Assembly (NCBI GenBank): GCA_019116365.1
Contig: DXBT01000007.1
Location: 62,001 to 126,000 of the forward strand
DNA from: Barnesiella merdipullorum
GTDB taxonomy: Bacteria; Bacteroidota; Bacteroidia; Bacteroidales; Barnesiellaceae
Reading direction: 5' to 3'
Length of the DNA stretch: 64,000 bases
Below the pieces are notes generated by a model, which had not been told where the DNA came from, did not search any database, and was given only the letters and a program-made list of their open reading frames with translations. The translations under genes were made by a program, and so were the position numbers. Shown in pieces: positions 36,089 to 44,991 of the stretch (position 1 is its first letter; every line of letters starts with the position of its first letter).

Positions 36089-36203
36089 TGGGAACTCAAA
36101 AATTCGTATCGGGCTGTGCCGGGCTGCTTTCTATATTCTATACAAATATAGCGAAATTTTGGAGAACGGGAATTTTTATCGTCTATTTTTAGAATTTACA
36201 CGT

Positions 36204-37106
36204 ATGATGAAACTTCGAGACCTTGTACTCTTTCTTCTGCTGACTTTTACCCTGGCTCCTCTTGCGGCGCAACACAAAAACAAAGTTTATCTCGACTACA
36301 TCGAAAAATATAAATCGCTGGCTATCAAGCATCAGAAACAGTATGGCATACCGGCCAGCATCACGCTGGCGCAGGGATTACTCGAGTCGGGGGCCGGCCG
36401 CAGCGAACTGGCCCGCAAGTCGAACAACCACTTCGGCATCAAGTGTCACAGTGACTGGAAGGGGAAGCGGGTCTATTACGACGACGACCGCAAGGACGAC
36501 TGCTTCAGAAAGTACAACTCGCCCGAAGACTCTTTTGAGGATCACGCCAAGTTCCTCAAGCGGGCGCGCTATGCTTCGCTTTTCGAACTGAAGGTGACCG
36601 ACTACCGGGGCTGGGCCAAGGGGTTGAAAGCGTGTGGCTATGCTACCGACCGGTCGTATGCCAACAAGCTGATACAGACTATCGAACTCTATGAACTCTA
36701 CCAGTATGACCGACAGAGTTTCAAGCCGATACGGGCGCAGGATCTGCCGCCTGTCGTGGTAGAGAATCCGCATGCCGTCTATCGCTCGTGGGGGCTGCTC
36801 TATGTCGAGGCTCGCGATGGCGACTCGCTCGAGTCTATCGCTCAGGAGTTTGGTTTCTCGGCCAAGAAACTGGCCGGCTATAACGAGATTCCCAAGGACT
36901 ATCCCCTCGAGACCGGCGATATTGTCTATCTCGAAAAGAAAAAGAAGAAGGCCGAGAAGGGGTATGACTATACTGTGGTGCGCTCGGGCGACTCGATGCA
37001 CTCCATTGCCCAGCGTTACGGCATCCGCCTGAAGAACCTCTACAAGATGAACAAGTTGCCCGACGACTATATACCCTCGGTGGGCGATACGTTGAAGTTG
37101 CGGTAG
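36204..37106 (+). CDS. Glucosaminidase (GH73)-LysM peptidoglycan hydrolase
   Basis: 300 aa from the ATG at 36204, or one codon later; the frame runs 15 codons further up into the promoter. Signal peptide (LVLFLLLTFTLAPLAAQ). The glucosaminidase domain (about 25-175) has IPASITLAQGLLESGAGRSE, SNNHFGIKCHSDWKGK and SPEDSFEDHAKFLK. Two LysM repeats follow (about 200-245 and 255-300: RDGDSLESIAQEFGFSAKKL and RSGDSMHSIAQRYGIRLKNL). It likely trims peptidoglycan during growth or division. The predicted -7 is TATTTTTA (36184-36191). Confidence 0.92.
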   Translation: MMKLRDLVLFLLLTFTLAPLAAQHKNKVYLDYIEKYKSLAIKHQKQYGIPASITLAQGLLESGAGRSELARKSNNHFGIKCHSDWKGKRVYYDDDRKDDCFRKYNSPEDSFEDHAKFLKRARYASLFELKVTDYRGWAKGLKACGYATDRSYANKLIQTIELYELYQYDRQSFKPIRAQDLPPVVVENPHAVYRSWGLLYVEARDGDSLESIAQEFGFSAKKLAGYNEIPKDYPLETGDIVYLEKKKKKAEKGYDYTVVRSGDSMHSIAQRYGIRLKNLYKMNKLPDDYIPSVGDTLKLR

Positions 37107-37116
37107 GGGGCCGTCA

Positions 37117-37136
37117 CCCCGCATGCCTATGCGGGG
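37117..37136. terminator. Hairpin after the LysM gene
   Basis: CCCCGCAT pairs with ATGCGGGG (8 bp, 4-base loop), 11 bases after the stop codon; there is no clear T-run. Confidence 0.5.
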
Positions 37137-37256
37137 GCTTATGACTACAGGCTGTATCTCCCGGATTCCGCATGGGGTCGGGGAGCAGAATGACTCGATG
37201 CCGGCATCGGGGTGTTGAACATGGCCTTTCACATCGAATGTTCCCGTGATAATAAA

Positions 37257-39224
37257 TCAGTACAGATTCCAGGTGATTGACAGCACTTGGAATTCGGTGC
37301 GTCGGTTTATCTGGTTGGCAATCTCCTGATCTTCGGGCGACAGCTTGCTGATGTACTCTTCGGTGAGCACGTCGCCCTCTTTGAACTGCGGGTATTGCGT
37401 GGCCAGTTTCTTGGTGATGGTTTTGGGCTTGCTCTCGCCGTAGCCCTTGGCTTGCAGACGACGGGGGTCGATGCCGGCTTCGATGAGGTAGTTGACTACC
37501 GACTGGGCCCGCCGCTCCGAGAGCCGCTGGTTATACACGTCGCTTCCCTTGTAGTCGGTGTGGGCGCCCAGCTCGATGGAGACGTTGGGGTTGTCGTCGA
37601 GCATCTTTACCAGTTCGTTGAGCGAAGTCTCCGACTCGGGTCGCAGGGTGGCCCGGTCGAAGTCGTAGAAGATATTCTCGATGAGGATGGGTTTGCTGAT
37701 GGAGGCGAGCACGAAGTTGACGCCATACTCGGCATCCTTCTCTTCGGCGTCGGAGATAAACTCCTGTTTCGAGTTGAGGTATCCGCGGCAGGAGGCCAGC
37801 ATCACATAGTGCACTCCGCGGTCGAGTTTGAACCGGAAGCTGCCATCCTTGCGGGCATACTCTTTTTGGTTCGAGCCGTCGTTGCCTACGATGCGGATGA
37901 TGGCGTCGGGCACCGGCTCGTCGTCTTTGTCGAGCACCGTACCGCTTATCCACACGCGTATCGAGGGCAGCTCGAAGCTGTAAATGTTGTCGTAGCCCCG
38001 GCCGTCGCCCCGGTTGGACGAGAAGAAGCCGGTCTCCTCCTCGCCGAAGGTGATGCCGAAGTCGTCGGCCGACGAGTTGATGGGGTATTTCATGTTTTCG
38101 ATTTGCCACATGCCCGAGTCGTTCATCCGGGCCTTGAAGATGTCGAGCCCGCCCATGCCGGGGTGGCCGTCGGAGGCGAAGTAGAGGTCGCCGTTGGCGC
38201 GGATGTAGGGAAACATTTCGTCGCTCGGGGTGTTGATTTGCACGCCCAGGTTCTCGAGAGAGCCCTCCTGGTCGGTGAGCGAGATTCGCCACAGGTCTTT
38301 CCCTCCGTATCCACCGGGCATGTCGGAGACAAAATAGAGGTATTCGCCATCGGGCGACACGGCCGGATGGCCGAAGGCCGAGAGGGTGTCGGCGGTGATT
38401 TCGTATTTTTTGGGTACACTCCACTGGGCGCCGGTGCGGGTCGAGGTGTAGATCTCGACCGAAGTGTCGGAGTTGGGTTCGCGGCGAGCCTTGCTCAGAT
38501 ACATGGTGGTGCCGTCGGGGCTGAAGCTGATGACCCCTTCATCTTCGTCGGTATTGACATCGCCCTCGATGGGCTCGGGTTTTTGCCAGGCCCCTTGCTC
38601 ATTTTTCTTGGAGAAATAGATATCGCAGTTTTTGGTACCGGTGATGGCACTCTTGGTTTTGCCCAGCGATTTCTCGGTCGATGAGGTGAAGTAGATCTGG
38701 TCGAAGTCTGTGCCCAGGTACATGGGGGCGAAGTCGCTGCGGCGCGAGTTGAGAATCGTGGCCTTCTTGACCACATAGCGGGTGGGATTCTCTTTCCATT
38801 GTTGAGCCAGGTTGCAGCCCCGTATGCCGTTCTTGGCCAGGGAGCTCTGCGGGTCGGTCTCGAGGTAGGCCTGGTAGTTTTTGATAGCCTCTTTGTATTT
38901 GCCTTCGTACTGTTGGCTGCGGGCCAGGTAGAAGAGGGCCATGCTGTCGGGGTAGTCGTATCGTATGGCATTCTGGTAGGCTGCCGCGCTGCGGGCCGCC
39001 ATGTTGATGCGGCGGTAGCACTCACCCATCTTGAAAGCCACCTCGCCGCGCAACTTGCGCTCTTTGCGGGGGTTGGTCTTGCCATATACTTTACGGTAGG
39101 TCTGGGCGGCATCGTAAAACTCGCCCCGGGCGTATTGCTCGTTGGCAACACTTAGCTTTGCTCCCGAGCACGACGCCAACACGCCGGCAATAGCCAATCC
39201 CCAAAATACCGTCTTTATCTTCAT
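37257..39224 (-). CDS. porE: PorE-like T9SS lipoprotein (TPR, propeller, regulatory domain, OmpA)
   Basis: 655 aa from the ATG at 39224 (MKIKTVFWGLAIAG), lipobox VLASC. Domains in order: TPR repeats (about 25-165: VANEQYARGEFYDAAQTYRK, KMGECYRRINMAARSAAAYQ), a PD40/WD40 beta-propeller (about 175-430: DEGVISFSPDGTTMYLSK, GHPAVSPDGEYLYFVSDMPG), a carboxypeptidase-regulatory-like domain (about 440-520) and an OmpA C-terminal domain (about 530-655) with ELGAHTDYKGSDVYNQRLSERR for peptidoglycan binding. This four-part layout and length match PorE, which anchors the T9SS PorK/N ring to peptidoglycan. It agrees with the T9SS cargo tails at the left of the window. Confidence 0.85.
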   Translation of the reverse strand: MKIKTVFWGLAIAGVLASCSGAKLSVANEQYARGEFYDAAQTYRKVYGKTNPRKERKLRGEVAFKMGECYRRINMAARSAAAYQNAIRYDYPDSMALFYLARSQQYEGKYKEAIKNYQAYLETDPQSSLAKNGIRGCNLAQQWKENPTRYVVKKATILNSRRSDFAPMYLGTDFDQIYFTSSTEKSLGKTKSAITGTKNCDIYFSKKNEQGAWQKPEPIEGDVNTDEDEGVISFSPDGTTMYLSKARREPNSDTSVEIYTSTRTGAQWSVPKKYEITADTLSAFGHPAVSPDGEYLYFVSDMPGGYGGKDLWRISLTDQEGSLENLGVQINTPSDEMFPYIRANGDLYFASDGHPGMGGLDIFKARMNDSGMWQIENMKYPINSSADDFGITFGEEETGFFSSNRGDGRGYDNIYSFELPSIRVWISGTVLDKDDEPVPDAIIRIVGNDGSNQKEYARKDGSFRFKLDRGVHYVMLASCRGYLNSKQEFISDAEEKDAEYGVNFVLASISKPILIENIFYDFDRATLRPESETSLNELVKMLDDNPNVSIELGAHTDYKGSDVYNQRLSERRAQSVVNYLIEAGIDPRRLQAKGYGESKPKTITKKLATQYPQFKEGDVLTEEYISKLSPEDQEIANQINRRTEFQVLSITWNLY

Positions 39225-39228
39225 TCCT

Positions 39229-39249
39229 TTTTGTCGAGCGACGACAAAA
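39229..39249 (-). promoter_or_regulatory. Inverted repeat at the porE ribosome-binding region
   Basis: TTTTGTCG and CGACAAAA (8 bp, 5-base loop) end five bases before the porE start codon. On the mRNA the stem would take in the A-rich stretch just upstream of GGA-ATG, so it could limit translation. Confidence 0.4.
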
Positions 39250-39354
39250 CGGCGAGCGACTCCTTGTGGGCCGCCCCGCTTGTCGCAAGTATCGATACTA
39301 TTATAGATACGTTTTTTTTGCCGTTTTATTGTGTGGCTGCCGCGACGAATCGTC

Positions 39355-40572
39355 TCAGGGGAGCAGCAGCGAACTGTCGCCGTAGCTGAGGAACCGGAAG
39401 CCGTGTCCCAGAGCGTAGTCGTAAATCTCGCGCCAGCGTCCATTGACAAAGGCCGATACCAGCAGCAACAGGGTGCTTTGCGGCTGGTGGAAGTTGGTAA
39501 TTATACCTTGCACGATGTGGTAGTGATAACCCGGTGCGATGATGATTTGTGTGGCGGTGACCAGCCGTTTCATGTCGTGGCGGTCGAGGTACTCGACGAT
39601 GAGTCGCAGGGCCTCGCGTGAGTCTATTTCGGGGCTGCCGTCGTAGGGTTGCCATTGGCTCACGACGAGCGACTGGGGTGTGGCATCGGGATTGGCGGCC
39701 AGCATCTTGCCTATGTAGTAGAGGCTCTCGAGGGTGCGCACCGAAGTGGTGCCCACGGCTACCACGCGGCGGTCGGTGCGGGCCAGGGTGTCGATGAGGT
39801 CGCGGTTGACCGAGATATACTCGGTGTGCATCTCGTGCCCTTCGAGGGTCTCGCTCTTGACTGGCTTGAAGGTGCCGGCACCCACGTGCAGGGTGAGTTC
39901 GAGCTCGGGTATTCCCTGTGCCCGGATGGCTTCCAGTACCTCGGGGGTGAAGTGCAGTCCGGCGGTGGGGGCGGCTACCGACCCTTCGATTTTGGAGTAA
40001 ACGGTCTGGTAGGTGGTCTTGTCGCTCTCTTCGGTCTCCCGGTTCAGATAGGGGGGGATGGGCAGTTCGCCGGCCTGGTCGAGCAGGGCGGCGAAGGTTA
40101 CCTCGGGGTTGTCCCACGAGAAGCGCACCTCGTAGGCGTTGCCGTGGGGATTACCCCGCTCGGCGGTGAAGTGTGTGGCCTTGCCGTCGATCACGACCTC
40201 TTGCGTGAGGGGACCGCTCTTCCACTTCTTCGAGTTACCGATGAGGCAGAGCCACGAGTAGGAGCCGGTGGACTGGAACGACAGGGCATATTCGTGTGGG
40301 TCGAGCGGCTCGAGGCAGAATACCTCGATGAGGGCACCAGTCTCTTTGCGAAAGTGCAGACGGGCCTGTATCACCCGGGTGTTGTTGAATACCAGCAGGC
40401 TGTCGGACGGCAGCACTTGGGGCAGGTCGTAGAAGTGATGCTCCTCGATGAGCCCCTGGCGATAGACCAGCAGTTTGGAGTGGTCGCGTTGCGGGAGGGG
40501 AAACTTGGCAATGCGCTCGTCGGGCAGCGGATAATTGAAATCCTCGATGCGAATATCTTGTGTTTTTTGCAT
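39355..40572 (-). CDS. queA: S-adenosylmethionine:tRNA ribosyltransferase-isomerase
   Basis: 405 aa from the ATG at 40572 (MQKTQDIRIEDFNYPLPDER). Family blocks: NNTRVIQARL, GELPIPPYLNR, TYQTVYSKIEGSVAAPTAGLHF, LTLHVGAGTFKPVKSETLEG, HEMHTEYI and ITNFHQPQSTLLLLVSAF. It transfers and isomerises the ribosyl part of SAM onto 7-aminomethyl-7-deazaguanine in tRNA, the penultimate step to queuosine. It is somewhat longer than the E. coli enzyme (356 aa) through internal insertions. It lies upstream of porE, 130 bases apart. Confidence 0.95.
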   Translation of the reverse strand: MQKTQDIRIEDFNYPLPDERIAKFPLPQRDHSKLLVYRQGLIEEHHFYDLPQVLPSDSLLVFNNTRVIQARLHFRKETGALIEVFCLEPLDPHEYALSFQSTGSYSWLCLIGNSKKWKSGPLTQEVVIDGKATHFTAERGNPHGNAYEVRFSWDNPEVTFAALLDQAGELPIPPYLNRETEESDKTTYQTVYSKIEGSVAAPTAGLHFTPEVLEAIRAQGIPELELTLHVGAGTFKPVKSETLEGHEMHTEYISVNRDLIDTLARTDRRVVAVGTTSVRTLESLYYIGKMLAANPDATPQSLVVSQWQPYDGSPEIDSREALRLIVEYLDRHDMKRLVTATQIIIAPGYHYHIVQGIITNFHQPQSTLLLLVSAFVNGRWREIYDYALGHGFRFLSYGDSSLLLP

Positions 40573-40592
40573 AATCTGTTTTGAATATCGTG

Positions 40593-40600
40593 CAAAAATA
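40593..40600 (-). promoter_or_regulatory. -7 element of queA
   Basis: Minus-strand TATTTTTG, a full match, about 20 bases before the start codon; -33 unclear. Confidence 0.45.
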
Positions 40601-40686
40601 AGCAACTTTGCCGAATATAGTGCGGTTTGCCGCAACGAAATCGCTTGTTGCCGGTGGGCTGCAATAGACTTTAAAACAATGGAATT

Positions 40687-41751
40687 ATGGTAAAAGTAGG
40701 TGATAGAGTGCGCTACCTCAATGCCGTAGGAGGCGGGGTAGTGGTGAAAATCGAGAAAGATATAGCTTATATCGATGAAGATGGTTTCGAGACTCCGGTA
40801 CTGGCCCGGGAGTGTGTGGTGGTAGAGCCGGCCGAACCGACCCGCAAGAGTGCCCCGATGCCTGCCTCGAAGGTGGTGGATGTGCCGCCGGTCGAGAAGA
40901 CGGTGACTCCCAAGGTGGCCGATGAGGCCGATGACTTTGCGGCCGAGGAGCGTCCCGAGGGGGAGAAACTGAACATTACCCTGGCCTATCTGCCCGACGA
41001 GAGCAAGCATCTGAACACGACCCGTTTCTCGTGCTACCTGGTGAACGACAGCAACTACTACCTCTATTTCTCTTATCTGAGCCGCGACGACGAGGGGTGG
41101 CGCACGCGCTATGCCGGGGTGGTAGAGCCCAACATACAGCTGCTGCTCGAGGAGTTCGGGCAAGAGGATGTCAACGCACTCGAGCGCATCTGCATCCAGT
41201 ATATCGCCTTCAAGAAAGACAAGCATTTTGCCTTGAAGAGCCCTGTGGCCGTGGAGTACCGGCTCGACACGACCAAGTTTTACAAGTTGCATACCTTCCG
41301 CGAGAGTCTCTACTTCGACGAGCCGTCGTGGTGTCTCGATATCGTGAAGAACGATGTGCCGGTGCGCCCCATGGTGTTTGACGCCTCGGACCTTGAACGG
41401 GCCATGAAGATGAAAAAGAGTGCCGATAATCCTGTGCGCAAGCCGGTGACCCGTCGTGCCGAGAAGCCCGGTATCATCGAGATCGACCTACACGCCTCGG
41501 CTCTGCTCGACACGACTGCGGGGCTCTCCAACTCGGATATTCTCAACTATCAGCTCGACAAGGTGCGCGAGACGCTCGACCAGTATCGCCATGCCAAGGG
41601 GCGCAAGATTGTCTTTATTCACGGCAAGGGCGAGGGTGTGTTGCGTAATGCGCTGCTCAAGGAGGTGCGCGACAAGTACAAGAACTGTACCTGCCAGGAT
41701 GCCTCGTTCCGCGAATATGGATTCGGGGCCACGATGGTGACTGTGCATTGA
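40687..41751 (+). CDS. DUF2027 and Smr domain protein
   Basis: 354 aa. The N-terminus (1-60) is a small beta-barrel-like segment (VGDRVRYLNAVGGGVVVKIE) typical of the DUF2027 family of Bacteroidota. An acidic/proline linker and a beta-rich middle part follow (NITLAYLPDESKHLNTTRF, FSCYLVNDSNYYLYFSYLS). The C-terminal Smr domain (about 265-354) has the IDLHAS motif, the IVFIHGKGEGVLRNALL motif and ends in ATMVTVH. Smr domains in MutS2 nick or bind branched nucleic acids; this protein lacks MutS domains and its job is unknown. Confidence 0.85.
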   Translation: MVKVGDRVRYLNAVGGGVVVKIEKDIAYIDEDGFETPVLARECVVVEPAEPTRKSAPMPASKVVDVPPVEKTVTPKVADEADDFAAEERPEGEKLNITLAYLPDESKHLNTTRFSCYLVNDSNYYLYFSYLSRDDEGWRTRYAGVVEPNIQLLLEEFGQEDVNALERICIQYIAFKKDKHFALKSPVAVEYRLDTTKFYKLHTFRESLYFDEPSWCLDIVKNDVPVRPMVFDASDLERAMKMKKSADNPVRKPVTRRAEKPGIIEIDLHASALLDTTAGLSNSDILNYQLDKVRETLDQYRHAKGRKIVFIHGKGEGVLRNALLKEVRDKYKNCTCQDASFREYGFGATMVTVH

Positions 41752-41799
41752 GTTGACCTTATCCCCCGGAGGCTATCGGGGAAATGATACTAAAAAAAG

Positions 41800-41842
41800 C
41801 GAAGCTGTACCGTGACGTGTTGTCGGGTACAGCTTCGTTTTT
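41800..41842. terminator. Bidirectional terminator between DUF2027-Smr and barrel genes
   Basis: CGAAGCTGTACC pairs perfectly with GGTACAGCTTCG, followed by TTTTT on the plus strand and preceded by an A-run that serves the minus strand. Confidence 0.85.
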
Positions 41843-41870
41843 GTGTATAAGAAAAAGTCAGTCGAGTCGA

Positions 41871-44666
41871 TTAAAACCGGTGTCTGCCGGGAGGCGGGCC
41901 CGGATGTCCGTAACCCCGGGGACCGCCAGGCCCCATGTCGGGCCGCTTGTCGCCAAAGGTGTTGAAGCGGTAGGTGAAGGTGAGCAGTCCGTAGGTGTTG
42001 AGGGTGTTGTACTCCACATCCTGAATGTAGTTACCCGTGACCGTACGGCGTATGCTGTTGCGTTGCCCCAGGATATCATATATCTTGAGGGCGATGGTGG
42101 CGTTCTTGCCTTTGAGGAACTGGTAGGAAGCCTGGGCATTCCATAGCCAGCTCTCGGTGTTGTAGCCGGCTGAGTAGCCCGACGACCCGCTGTATGTGAG
42201 GTCGGTGCCCAAGGTGATGGACCAGGGCAGGTATCCGTTCAGGTTGATGGTGCCTCCGTAGTTGTGGGTGCTTTGGTCTCTCTGGTTCTGCATGCTGTTG
42301 GTAGCCAAGGCATAGCGATAGTTGCCCCGCAGTTCGGCGTCGAAGTAGTCGGACCGGAAGGCGATACCCAGATTTTCGGCAGCATTGAACGAACCGGCAT
42401 CGTTGCGCATGCCGTTGTTGTAGCCCACGTTGTTGTTGTAGCTGAGACGGCTGAAACTGTTCAGTTGCCAGTGTTTGTTGCGGAAGGGGGTGGTGAACAT
42501 GAGCATACCCGAGGCGTTCCACACGCCATTGGCATTGCGGTAGGTGGTGGTCTGTCCGCCGGTCGTGGCATCGTAGGTGGTCTCGGAGATGATACTGTTG
42601 GTGGTGAACCCGCCGAACAGCATGGCCATGATGGCCCGCTGTGTCTTCTCGTCGTAGTCGTTGAAGCGCACGCGCAGCGTGTTTTTGAACGAGGGCTTCA
42701 AGGTGGGGTTACCGATAACGACGCGCAGGGGGTCGGACACGTCGGCTACGGGTTGCAACTGGGTCATGGTGGGCTGCGACGACGATCCGCGGTAGTCGAT
42801 GCGCAGCGAAGTCTGCTTGCCCAGCTTGTAGCGGTAGCGCAGATAGGGCGCCACATTGAATACGGTGCGCTTGGGAATGTTGCGGTCGCTGTTGATGCGG
42901 TCGATCGATTGCGAAGATGAGGGCTCGACGGCCAGACCTACATCGTAGGTATAGGTGGGTTTTACCTGCTTGAATCCTACCTGGGCCCGATGCCTGAAGT
43001 AGTTGTTGCGGAAGCTGTTGCTCAGGTCGTCGTTGCGCACGGTGTCGAAGGGCAGGGCCGTGAGCGGGTCGGTAAATATGTCGTAGGTGTATTTGTCGGC
43101 GTTGTTGAAGTTGGCGTTGAACCGGTAGGAGAAGGTGAGGAATCGACCTTTCTTCACGTCGCCCAGCGGTTCGGTCCAGGTGAGTCGGGCCCCATAGCTG
43201 TTGCTCCAGGTGTGGTCGTCGTCCATCTGGTCGAGAGTACTGTCGGTAGCCAGTTGGTAGTATTTGTAGAGTGCCTTGGTCCAGCCGTCTTCTTTCGTGT
43301 CGCTGAATTTGTATTCGGCCTGGATACTGAACGAGCGCCCCGGACGCGAACGGAATTTGTGGTTGTAGATGAGTTCGCCCGAGATATCGTAGCCTGTACC
43401 CTTGTTGAAGTTGTTGCTTTCGCTGAAGTTGACTCTGCTGCGGGCCAAATCGCCGGCGGTGGTGAGTGCCGAGTCGTAGCTGTCGGAGCGGGAGAGAGCC
43501 ACGGCAAATCGGGGCCGGAACTCGAGGGTGTTGAGCGAGTCGATTTCCCAGTGAATCCTGAAGTTACCGCGTATGTTCTGCCCGTGGTCGTTCATCTTGT
43601 TGTGGCCGCTGTAATAGGAGGTGCTGTCAGCAAAGAGGTTTTGCCGCTCGGTGCGTTGCAGCACGTTGCGGTTGCTGTTGTTGTAGCTCACGTCGCCGCC
43701 TACGCGGAACTCTTCGCCTTTACCCACGTTGAAGTTTACACCCACGTTGTGGCTGGTGTTGATGCCGTTCATGCCGCCGAACCGACGGAAACGGCTGCCA
43801 CCCAGGTCGGTGAATCCCATGTTGTTGGTGTTGTTCGACCCGGCGAGAATGGTCACCTGGTTGTCGCCAAAGAAGCGGTTGACCATGGCGCCGGCTTCGT
43901 AGCGGCCGTCGAGGCCGTATCCGCCTGCAACGTTGCCGAACCAACCGTGTTTCATCCCCTTCTTGATGGTGAGGTTGATCACGGTCTCTTCTTCGCCGTC
44001 ATCGACTCCGGTGAGGCGGGCCAGGTCGGACTTGCGATCGACTACCTGCAGCTTTTCGACAATATCGACCGGCAGGTTCTTGGTGGCTATCTTGGGGTCG
44101 TCGGAGAAGAACTCTTTTCCATCGACCAGAATCTTGGTAATCTCTTTGCCGGCGTGGGTTATTTTGCCTTCGCTATCGACTTCGACACCCGGCAATTTCT
44201 TCAGCAGGTCTTCTACAACCGAGTTGGGTTGGGTTTTGTAAGAGTCGGCATTGAACTCGACAGTATCTTCCTTGACCACTACCTCGGGGGCTTTCCCCAC
44301 GACGACGGCCTCTTGCAGCAGGATGTCGTTACTCTCGAGCAGAATTGAGCCCAGGTTGCGCCGCGACTGTCCGGCGGTGAGTCGCACGGGTTCGTAGGTG
44401 GTCTTGTAGCCCAGGAACGAGAAGGCGGCCAGGTAGTTGCCGGCTTTCTTGACTGTGAGGGCAAAGGTGCCGTCGTTCTTGCTCGATACGCCGGTGACAA
44501 AGGAGCTGTCGCGGGCCGAGAGGAGGCGTATGCTTACCTGCGGGAGGGGCAACTCGTCGGTCTTGTCTTTTACCGTACCCGAAATCGTAAACTGGGCCCA
44601 GGCGCTTTGGGCTGCCATCAAGGAAAAAATACACGCAAACAGGATGAAAATACCTTTCTTACACAT
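41871..44666 (-). CDS. Outer membrane beta-barrel protein, TonB-receptor-like (OMP_b-brl_3 family)
   Basis: 931 aa. Signal peptide (GIFILFACIFSLMAAQSAWAQ), a carboxypeptidase-regulatory-like domain (about 26-112: ISGTVKDKTDELPLPQVSIR) and a plug-like domain (about 118-215: NSVVEDLLKKLPGVEVDSEG, ITKILVDGKEFFSDDPKIAT, VDIVEKLQVVDRKSDLARL), then a long barrel. The C-terminus ends in a Gly/Pro/His-rich tail (GPGGPRGYGHPGPPPGRHRF) beyond the last strand. Proteins of this group are widespread in Bacteroidota and mostly unassigned; peptide or metal uptake are both possible. Confidence 0.82.
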   Translation of the reverse strand: MCKKGIFILFACIFSLMAAQSAWAQFTISGTVKDKTDELPLPQVSIRLLSARDSSFVTGVSSKNDGTFALTVKKAGNYLAAFSFLGYKTTYEPVRLTAGQSRRNLGSILLESNDILLQEAVVVGKAPEVVVKEDTVEFNADSYKTQPNSVVEDLLKKLPGVEVDSEGKITHAGKEITKILVDGKEFFSDDPKIATKNLPVDIVEKLQVVDRKSDLARLTGVDDGEEETVINLTIKKGMKHGWFGNVAGGYGLDGRYEAGAMVNRFFGDNQVTILAGSNNTNNMGFTDLGGSRFRRFGGMNGINTSHNVGVNFNVGKGEEFRVGGDVSYNNSNRNVLQRTERQNLFADSTSYYSGHNKMNDHGQNIRGNFRIHWEIDSLNTLEFRPRFAVALSRSDSYDSALTTAGDLARSRVNFSESNNFNKGTGYDISGELIYNHKFRSRPGRSFSIQAEYKFSDTKEDGWTKALYKYYQLATDSTLDQMDDDHTWSNSYGARLTWTEPLGDVKKGRFLTFSYRFNANFNNADKYTYDIFTDPLTALPFDTVRNDDLSNSFRNNYFRHRAQVGFKQVKPTYTYDVGLAVEPSSSQSIDRINSDRNIPKRTVFNVAPYLRYRYKLGKQTSLRIDYRGSSSQPTMTQLQPVADVSDPLRVVIGNPTLKPSFKNTLRVRFNDYDEKTQRAIMAMLFGGFTTNSIISETTYDATTGGQTTTYRNANGVWNASGMLMFTTPFRNKHWQLNSFSRLSYNNNVGYNNGMRNDAGSFNAAENLGIAFRSDYFDAELRGNYRYALATNSMQNQRDQSTHNYGGTINLNGYLPWSITLGTDLTYSGSSGYSAGYNTESWLWNAQASYQFLKGKNATIALKIYDILGQRNSIRRTVTGNYIQDVEYNTLNTYGLLTFTYRFNTFGDKRPDMGPGGPRGYGHPGPPPGRHRF

Positions 44667-44713
44667 CTTAAAAAAATCAATCTATTGATCAGTTAGATTT
44701 CAATGTTTATATG

Positions 44714-44734
44714 ACCTTGACATCTTGTCAAGGT
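44714..44734. promoter_or_regulatory. Perfect hairpin upstream of the barrel gene
   Basis: ACCTTGAC pairs with GTCAAGGT (8 bp, ATCTT loop), about 48 bases before the start codon of the outer membrane barrel gene. It could be an operator or a leader hairpin. The rest of the 325-base gap (44667-44991) shows no gene that I can support. Confidence 0.4.
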
Positions 44735-44991
44735 TTAAATGCTCCCGCTATCTTTTTGCATTTTTTAGAGACTGTTTGTTCTTTCCTGTCAATTTTTCTA
44801 AAATCGATAGGACCGAACCGCAGGTTGCCCGTGGGTTTCCTGCCGCAGTTCTATCGGGGGACGAGAGCTTGTTCCCCCACTATCCAGCACTTGGCTGCGG
44901 TGCAGCCGGTTTTATTTTCGGTCGGCAGTCGAGGCTGCCAGATTGAATTCATCCATGGTAAAGCGGTGGATGAGGTTTCGCAGGTGGCAAT

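Noticed and set aside
36028..36099. Longer N-terminus of cytidine deaminase starting at 36099
   Set aside because: The consensus promoter at 36057-36088 lies inside that extension, so the start at 36027 is used.
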